NCBI GenBank assembly: GCA_023135505.1
Contig: JAGLTA010000038.1
Span: 1-9,642, forward strand
Length of the DNA stretch: 9,642 nucleotides
Origin: Candidatus Parcubacteria bacterium
Lineage (GTDB): Bacteria > Patescibacteriota > Patescibacteriia > JAACEG01
Direction of reading: 5' to 3'
Below, in pieces: positions 5,691-9,642 of the stretch. The notes beneath the pieces were generated by a model. That model made no database searches and was not told the origin of the DNA. It worked only from the letters and a program-made list of their open reading frames with translations. Both the position numbers and the translations under genes were made by a program. Within the stretch, counting starts at the first letter, position 1. Each line of letters begins with the position of its first letter.

Positions 5691-6665
5691 TTATATTTTA
5701 TATTCTAAAATATTTAACAAGCCATCTAAGGCGTTTTTAAATTCTTCAATATGATGCAATTCTTTTTGCGTTTTTCCTTTTTCAATCAAATGAGCATTGG
5801 ATTTAGTTCTTGTAATTTCTTGAAATATTATTCCGCTCTTAAATAACTTTTTGGCTTTAATTTTTGTCATTTTTAATAAATATCCCTTTTCTCTCATTGT
5901 ATTAAAATAAATTTCAAAAAATTGAAATCGTTTATTTAAATCAAGCAGTGCTAACAAATAAGCCAAATCATACCATGGTTGGGCTTTTGACATTCCAAGC
6001 CAATCAATGACAAAAATTTTTTTATCTTTTGTAAAAATTATATTGTTCGGCTTATAATCTCCATGCCCTAAAAAATAATCGCTTTTTTCTACTTTTAAAT
6101 CATTAATCAACTTTTCTATTTTTACTTTTTTCATTGCTTGAATCCATTTTTCATTAATCTCTCCTACCGCATCTTTATAAGAAATAAATCCGACATTTTG
6201 AATTTTATTAAAAAAATTGTTTAACTGTTTTCTTAAAGGCGCTGAAAAAAACATCCTATTTAATTTGCGCTTATCTTTTACATAATCGCTTGCCGTATGA
6301 ATTATCACTAAATTCTTGACTGCTGATAAATAATATTTTTCAAGATTTTTATCTGGCAAACTATCCAATAGATTTCGAAAAAGATCTCCCTCAATATATT
6401 CCTGAATATAAAAATTTTTATATTTTCCAAAATATTTCGGCTTATTAAAAATAGTAATATCATTAATAAGTTCCAAATTTTTAGTCTCTCTGTCTATATA
6501 TCTTTGTTCATTATAAGACTTTAATAGATACTTATTCTTTTCTCCTTTTAATTGAAAAACTGACATATTTCCAGAGCCAAAATTATTTAAGGTAAAAACT
6601 TTCTTAATTTCAATATTAGCTCCTAAAATACTTTTGATAATTGCTTTATGTCTAAATTCCTCCAT
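5691..6665 (-). CDS. APH/choline-kinase-like phosphotransferase, substrate unknown
   Basis: This is a small-molecule kinase of the protein-kinase-like fold that includes aminoglycoside phosphotransferases, choline/ethanolamine kinases and homoserine kinases. In the 324-residue product, Lys49 in YLLKSY is the expected ATP-binding lysine and Glu60 its likely partner. FYIQEYIEG (85-93) is the hinge. HGDYKPNN (201-208) is the catalytic loop, with Asp203 and Asn208, and VIDWLG (219-224) supplies the metal-binding Asp221. WYDLAYLLAL (231-240) is the usual helix after it. All catalytic residues are intact, so it is probably active. The ATG at 6665 follows the dehydrogenase stop by 38 nt; no Shine-Dalgarno sequence. 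The sequence is noticeably poorer in GC than trpS next to it. The neighbour makes sugar nucleotides, so a surface-sugar or amino-alcohol substrate is conceivable, but nothing in the sequence fixes it; antibiotic resistance should not be assumed. Confidence 0.85.
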   Translation of the reverse strand: MEEFRHKAIIKSILGANIEIKKVFTLNNFGSGNMSVFQLKGEKNKYLLKSYNEQRYIDRETKNLELINDITIFNKPKYFGKYKNFYIQEYIEGDLFRNLLDSLPDKNLEKYYLSAVKNLVIIHTASDYVKDKRKLNRMFFSAPLRKQLNNFFNKIQNVGFISYKDAVGEINEKWIQAMKKVKIEKLINDLKVEKSDYFLGHGDYKPNNIIFTKDKKIFVIDWLGMSKAQPWYDLAYLLALLDLNKRFQFFEIYFNTMREKGYLLKMTKIKAKKLFKSGIIFQEITRTKSNAHLIEKGKTQKELHHIEEFKNALDGLLNILEYKI

Positions 6666-6703
6666 GAAACAAATTTTTATTTATAATCCTATTTCTTGAA
6701 TAT

Positions 6704-8134
6704 TTAAAATCCAATAAAATTAAAACCTAACTCTTTTATTTTATCCTCGTTGATAACTCCCCTGCCGTCAAAAAAATTCAGAGAATTCATATCTTTGGTA
6801 ATTTTAGAATAATCAAAATCAACAAATTCATTCCACTCAGTCGCTAAAATAATAATATCTGATTTTCTAAATACATCTTTTATATTATCAATATAAGTTA
6901 AATTCTTATGGCTAATCTTTTTTTTCGCCTCATTGATAGCTTGCGGATCATAGACTGAAACTATCATTCCTCTGTCTAAAATCTTCCGCAAAAGACGCGA
7001 TGATTGCGATTTTCTAACATCGCTTGTTCCCGGTTTGTAAGACAACCCTAAAAGCGCGGCTTTTTTATTTCTTAAATTTTCACCTAACAGCTTTTTAATC
7101 TTGCTTATGGCAAAATATACTTGTGTTTCATTGATTTTAACAGCTTCGTCCAAAATATTAAAACTGAAATTATAACTATTCGCGTAATTTATCATCCCAG
7201 CGACATCTTTTGGAAAACATCCTCCTCCGTAACCAAGACCTGGCGTTAAAAAAGATTTTCCTATTCTATGATCTGATCCTATTCCATCCATCACATCGGC
7301 TGTTTTAGCTTTATTTTGCGCGCAAAGCCGCGAGACGCTATTAGCGAAAGAAATTTTCAAAGCTAAAAATGAATTAGCTGTCACCTTGATTAATTCCGCG
7401 CTTTCTAAATCAGTTTCAATAACTCTTTCAAAAAAAGGCGCCAAATTTTTGCTGCGCTTTTTATTAGAATATAAAAAGGCGTATTCCATAAAATTATTAT
7501 GTTTTATATTTTTCGCAAAATTATCTATCTTTTCATATAGCGCTATAACTTTTTTAACTGATTTTTTGTTGTTTCCGCCGACTATAATTCTATCGGGAAA
7601 AATAGTGTCAAAAACAGCAGATCCTTCTCTTAAAAATTCTGGGGAAGAAATTAAATCTATATTAATCTCTTTGTTATCGTATTCATCAATCATCTTTTTT
7701 ATTCTTTCTCCTGTTCCAACCGGGACTGTAGATTTCTGGACTACGATTAAATCGCTTTTAACATTTTCCAGAATGCTTTTAACTGACTTAAAAACAAAAT
7801 CTAAATTAACGCTCCCGTCAAAATTAGACGGAGTTCCAACGCAAATAAAAGCAGTGTCGGAATTTTGTATAGCTGTCTTATAATTTGTTGTTGGAATTAA
7901 CTTTTCAGATTTTATGCCTTTTTTTATAAATTCATCCAAACCTGGCTCAAAAAAATAAGACTTGCCTTTTTTAATAACACCAATTTTATTTTTATCTACA
8001 TCAACCGCATAAGTTTTAATTCCAGCATTTGATAAAATTGCCGCAAGAGTTAAGCCGACATAACCTGCTCCAATAACAGAAACTGTAAGGGTATTGTTAA
8101 AATTGCTTAAATCAACAACTCTTTCTTGTCTCAT
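6704..8134 (-). CDS. UDP-glucose/GDP-mannose dehydrogenase family enzyme
   Basis: This enzyme oxidises the C6 hydroxyl of a nucleotide sugar to a carboxylate in two NAD-dependent steps, most likely UDP-glucose to UDP-glucuronate for surface polysaccharide. The N-terminal Rossmann domain has GAGYVG (22-27). STVPVGTG (135-142) and SSPEFLREG (163-171, Glu166) follow. The central domain carries ELIKVTANSFLALKISFAN (247-265, Lys250 and Asn254). The catalytic cysteine is Cys306 in GYGGGCFPKD (301-310, Asp310). The C-terminal domain has LGLSYKPGTSDVRKS (362-376). Two features are unusual: a 16-residue N-terminal extension before the Rossmann strand, and roughly 20 extra residues (about 205-238) before the ESAELIK helix. 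The ATG at 8134 has no Shine-Dalgarno sequence. UDP-glucose is the best guess; UDP-ManNAc or GDP-mannose oxidation is not excluded. Confidence 0.9.
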   Translation of the reverse strand: MRQERVVDLSNFNNTLTVSVIGAGYVGLTLAAILSNAGIKTYAVDVDKNKIGVIKKGKSYFFEPGLDEFIKKGIKSEKLIPTTNYKTAIQNSDTAFICVGTPSNFDGSVNLDFVFKSVKSILENVKSDLIVVQKSTVPVGTGERIKKMIDEYDNKEINIDLISSPEFLREGSAVFDTIFPDRIIVGGNNKKSVKKVIALYEKIDNFAKNIKHNNFMEYAFLYSNKKRSKNLAPFFERVIETDLESAELIKVTANSFLALKISFANSVSRLCAQNKAKTADVMDGIGSDHRIGKSFLTPGLGYGGGCFPKDVAGMINYANSYNFSFNILDEAVKINETQVYFAISKIKKLLGENLRNKKAALLGLSYKPGTSDVRKSQSSRLLRKILDRGMIVSVYDPQAINEAKKKISHKNLTYIDNIKDVFRKSDIIILATEWNEFVDFDYSKITKDMNSLNFFDGRGVINEDKIKELGFNFIGF

Positions 8135-8183
8135 AATATTTAATTTACTAAAAATATTTTATTTCTATTTTAGACTTTATTTA

Positions 8184-8211
8184 ATTATATTGCAAATTAA
8201 AATTTTGCTAA
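8184..8211 (-). promoter_or_regulatory. Putative promoter for dehydrogenase operon
   Basis: On the minus strand TTAGCA (8211-8206) and a perfect TATAAT (8189-8184) are separated by 16 bp. Predicted transcription starts near 8177, giving a leader of about 43 nt before the dehydrogenase ATG. The -35 box occupies the same bases as the -35 box of the opposing plus-strand promoter, so the two genes may compete for RNA polymerase. Confidence 0.5.
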
Positions 8212-8232
8212 AATAAAAAATTTTGCTATAAT
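8201..8232. repeat. Direct repeat in divergent promoter
   Basis: AATTTTGCTAAAAT (8201-8214) recurs as AATTTTGCTATAAT (8219-8232) with one mismatch and an 18-bp period. The second copy contains the extended -10 of the plus-strand gene and the first copy the shared -35 region. It could be a pair of operator half-sites or simply a duplicated promoter segment. Confidence 0.5.
8205..8232 (+). promoter_or_regulatory. Putative extended -10 promoter, leaderless start
   Basis: TGC directly before a perfect TATAAT (8224-8232) is a full extended -10 element. TTGCTA at 8205-8210 is a plausible -35 with 16-bp spacing. The expected start of transcription, about 7 nt past the -10, falls on or next to the A of the ATG at 8239, so the mRNA is probably leaderless, consistent with no ribosome binding site. 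Confidence 0.6.
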
Positions 8233-8238
8233 TTATTT

Positions 8239-9600
8239 ATGTTTATAAAAAATAAAAATGATCTTTCTTCTACTCGGTCTCGAAAAATAATCTTAGAATT
8301 GATTGAAACAGGCGTTAAAAACGTTATGCCTGAAAATTTAATGCGCGGCGCGGTTAGTTATAATGATAAAAAACGGATTCTTAAAATTAAAAAAAGTGAT
8401 TATGTTCTTTCGCGATCAGGGCGGATTTTTGTCGTCGGCGGCGGAAAAGCCGCTGGCGCTATGGCAGAAGAACTGGAAAAAATTATAAAAATTAAAAATA
8501 TAACGGCAGGAATAGTTAATTGCAATAACGATAACAATAAAGTTAAAAAAATTAAAATCGTTAAAGCAAGCCACCCTATTCCAAACCGAAAAGGAATCCT
8601 GGGCGTTAAACAGATGCTTGCTTTAAAAAACAGATATTCAATTGATAAAAACGATATCGTAATCTGTTTAATCTCTGGCGGCGGATCAGCTTTAATGCCA
8701 TGCCCGCCTGATAAAATCAGTTTAAAAAACAAGCAAAAAATAACCGAATTGTTATTAAGTTCAGGCGCGAATATAAAAGAGATAAATATCGTCAGAAAAC
8801 ATCTGTCTAAAACTAAAGGCGGACAATTCGGAAAATTCTTTTCTCCAGCCGCGGTCCTTTCAATAATTATATCCGATGTTGCCGGAGATGATCTAAAAAC
8901 AATCGCTTCGGGAATCACGGCTCCATGCTCTTCAACTTTTAAACAAGCTTGGCAAATTATTAAAAAATATAATTTACAGCGGACGATTCCAAAAACCGCG
9001 AAAAAATATTTAAAAAACGGAATTGACGGAAAAACCGCAGACACCCCAAAAACTTTAAATAATTGCCAAAATCATATTATCGGAAACAACAGATTTGCGC
9101 TGGAAGCAATTTTTAAAAAAGCAAAAAAAATAAACCTTAAACCTCTGATTATTACAGACAAACAGATTGGCGATCCTGTTAAAATATCAAATCAGTTCTC
9201 AAAAGAAATTCTTAAAGGAAAATATAAAAACTATAATTGCCTTATAATCGGCGGAGAGACAACTCCAAAACTTCCTATTAAGCGCGGCAATGGCGGCAGA
9301 AACCAGCATTACGCGGCAAACTCTATTTTAGCCATGAAACAATATAAGCGAAGAAACTGGACTCTTGCGAGCGTTAACAGCGACGGAGCTGATTTTTTGC
9401 CGAATATAGCCGGAGCCATAGCTGACAATAATTCTCTTAAAACCGCAAATGATAAAAAAATTGATATTGCGCGGCATATTAAAAATTATGACAGCAGCGC
9501 TATGTTGAAAAAAATTAAAAATTCTATTATAATGACAAAAGAGGCAGGAACAAATATTGGGGATTTAATAATATACATATTAGACTTGTCGCGTAATTAG
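8239..9600 (+). CDS. Glycerate 2-kinase family protein (DUF4147/MOFRL)
   Basis: This is a member of the class that phosphorylates D-glycerate with ATP to 2-phosphoglycerate, feeding lower glycolysis. The 453-residue product is the usual length. The N-terminal domain shows VVGGGKAAGAMAEEL (65-79, Lys70), KASHPIPN (109-116), LISGGGSALMPCP (144-156), NIVRKHLSKTKGGQ (183-196) and ISDVAGDDLKTIASG (211-225). The C-terminal MOFRL domain has IIGGETT (336-342), GGRNQHYA (352-359) and TLASVNSDGAD (376-386). Two family landmarks deviate: SGPTVPD-type sequence is SGITAPCSS here, and the GTDGxDGPTDAAGA-type loop reads NSDGADFLPNIAGA. Core binding residues remain, so activity is likely, but substrate preference could differ. 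The ATG sits just past an extended -10 box, so it is probably translated from a leaderless mRNA. It is transcribed divergently from the dehydrogenase gene. Confidence 0.9.
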   Translation: MFIKNKNDLSSTRSRKIILELIETGVKNVMPENLMRGAVSYNDKKRILKIKKSDYVLSRSGRIFVVGGGKAAGAMAEELEKIIKIKNITAGIVNCNNDNNKVKKIKIVKASHPIPNRKGILGVKQMLALKNRYSIDKNDIVICLISGGGSALMPCPPDKISLKNKQKITELLLSSGANIKEINIVRKHLSKTKGGQFGKFFSPAAVLSIIISDVAGDDLKTIASGITAPCSSTFKQAWQIIKKYNLQRTIPKTAKKYLKNGIDGKTADTPKTLNNCQNHIIGNNRFALEAIFKKAKKINLKPLIITDKQIGDPVKISNQFSKEILKGKYKNYNCLIIGGETTPKLPIKRGNGGRNQHYAANSILAMKQYKRRNWTLASVNSDGADFLPNIAGAIADNNSLKTANDKKIDIARHIKNYDSSAMLKKIKNSIIMTKEAGTNIGDLIIYILDLSRN

Positions 9601-9605
9601 TTTCG

Positions 9606-9632
9606 TGACGAACCCAGTCATTCGACGGGTCA
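9606..9632. repeat. Hairpin after glycerate kinase gene (window edge)
   Basis: ACCC-A-GTC (9612-9619) pairs with GAC-GGGT (9624-9630) around an ATTC loop, a 7-bp stem with one bulged A, and TGA/TCA flank it. It starts 6 nt after the stop codon. No T tract follows in view (AAGAATTTT), so it is either a poor terminator or another dispersed palindrome. The window ends 10 nt later. Confidence 0.45.
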
Positions 9633-9642
9633 AGAATTTTCA

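Noticed and set aside
5691..6665. Aminoglycoside resistance gene
   Set aside because: Only the fold-level kinase motifs are shared; nothing identifies an aminoglycoside substrate, and the context is housekeeping.
7386..7883. 165-codon plus-strand frame opposite the dehydrogenase
   Set aside because: Lies wholly antisense to the dehydrogenase with intact catalytic motifs; the composition looks like a reverse reading of Lys/Glu/Ile-rich coding sequence.
8400..9044. 214-codon minus-strand frame inside the glycerate kinase gene
   Set aside because: Opposite strand of a gene with clear DUF4147 motifs; no promoter or homology recognised.

Overview
The window is an AT-rich bacterial segment with short intergenic gaps. 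It carries one long co-oriented run of genes on the minus strand and one divergent gene on the plus strand. Compact size, low GC, divergent but recognisable housekeeping proteins, nearly complete absence of Shine-Dalgarno sequences and a small accessory repertoire suggest a Candidate Phyla Radiation (Patescibacteria, Parcubacteria-like) genome. That placement is an inference from style, not from a marker gene. All genes read in the standard bacterial code, and every gene here stops with TAA or TAG, none with TGA.

Reading the minus strand in transcription order (right to left), the window holds: a UDP-glucose/GDP-mannose dehydrogenase family enzyme (6704-8134), an APH/choline-kinase-like phosphotransferase (5691-6665), tryptophanyl-tRNA synthetase TrpS (4721-5686), an MscS-type mechanosensitive channel (3619-4671), an undescribed small membrane peptide with the only strong ribosome binding site in the window (3491-3571, with a possible out-of-frame continuation to 3403), a prohibitin-like SPFH protein with two extra N-terminal membrane helices (2382-3386), the cell-division ABC pair FtsE (1549-2229) and FtsX (524-1435), and a short HicB-like protein with no HicA partner (190-411). 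Rho-independent terminator hairpins at 119-143 and 25-60 close the left end. On the plus strand, a glycerate 2-kinase family gene (8239-9600) is transcribed away from the dehydrogenase, and the two appear to share a compact divergent promoter with overlapping -35 elements.

Most products act at the cell envelope: FtsEX in division and septal wall remodelling, MscS in osmotic release, SPFH in membrane organisation, and the dehydrogenase in making uronic-acid sugar nucleotides for surface polysaccharide. TrpS and the glycerate kinase are general metabolism. The phosphotransferase, wedged between sugar-nucleotide and tRNA-charging genes, has no assignable substrate.

The non-coding parts are unusually structured. 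A small palindromic element with the core CCCTATCGG occurs at 81-111 and 2260-2280, with a diverged copy at 2301-2323. The FtsE leader is a composite of two of these hairpins inside a closing stem. The ftsE-ftsX spacer is a low-complexity inverted repeat, and a 14-bp tandem repeat abuts the SPFH stop codon. I see no CRISPR, transposase, tRNA or rRNA. The best candidate for something undescribed is the small membrane peptide locus at 3403-3585. No complete novel multi-gene system is evident.
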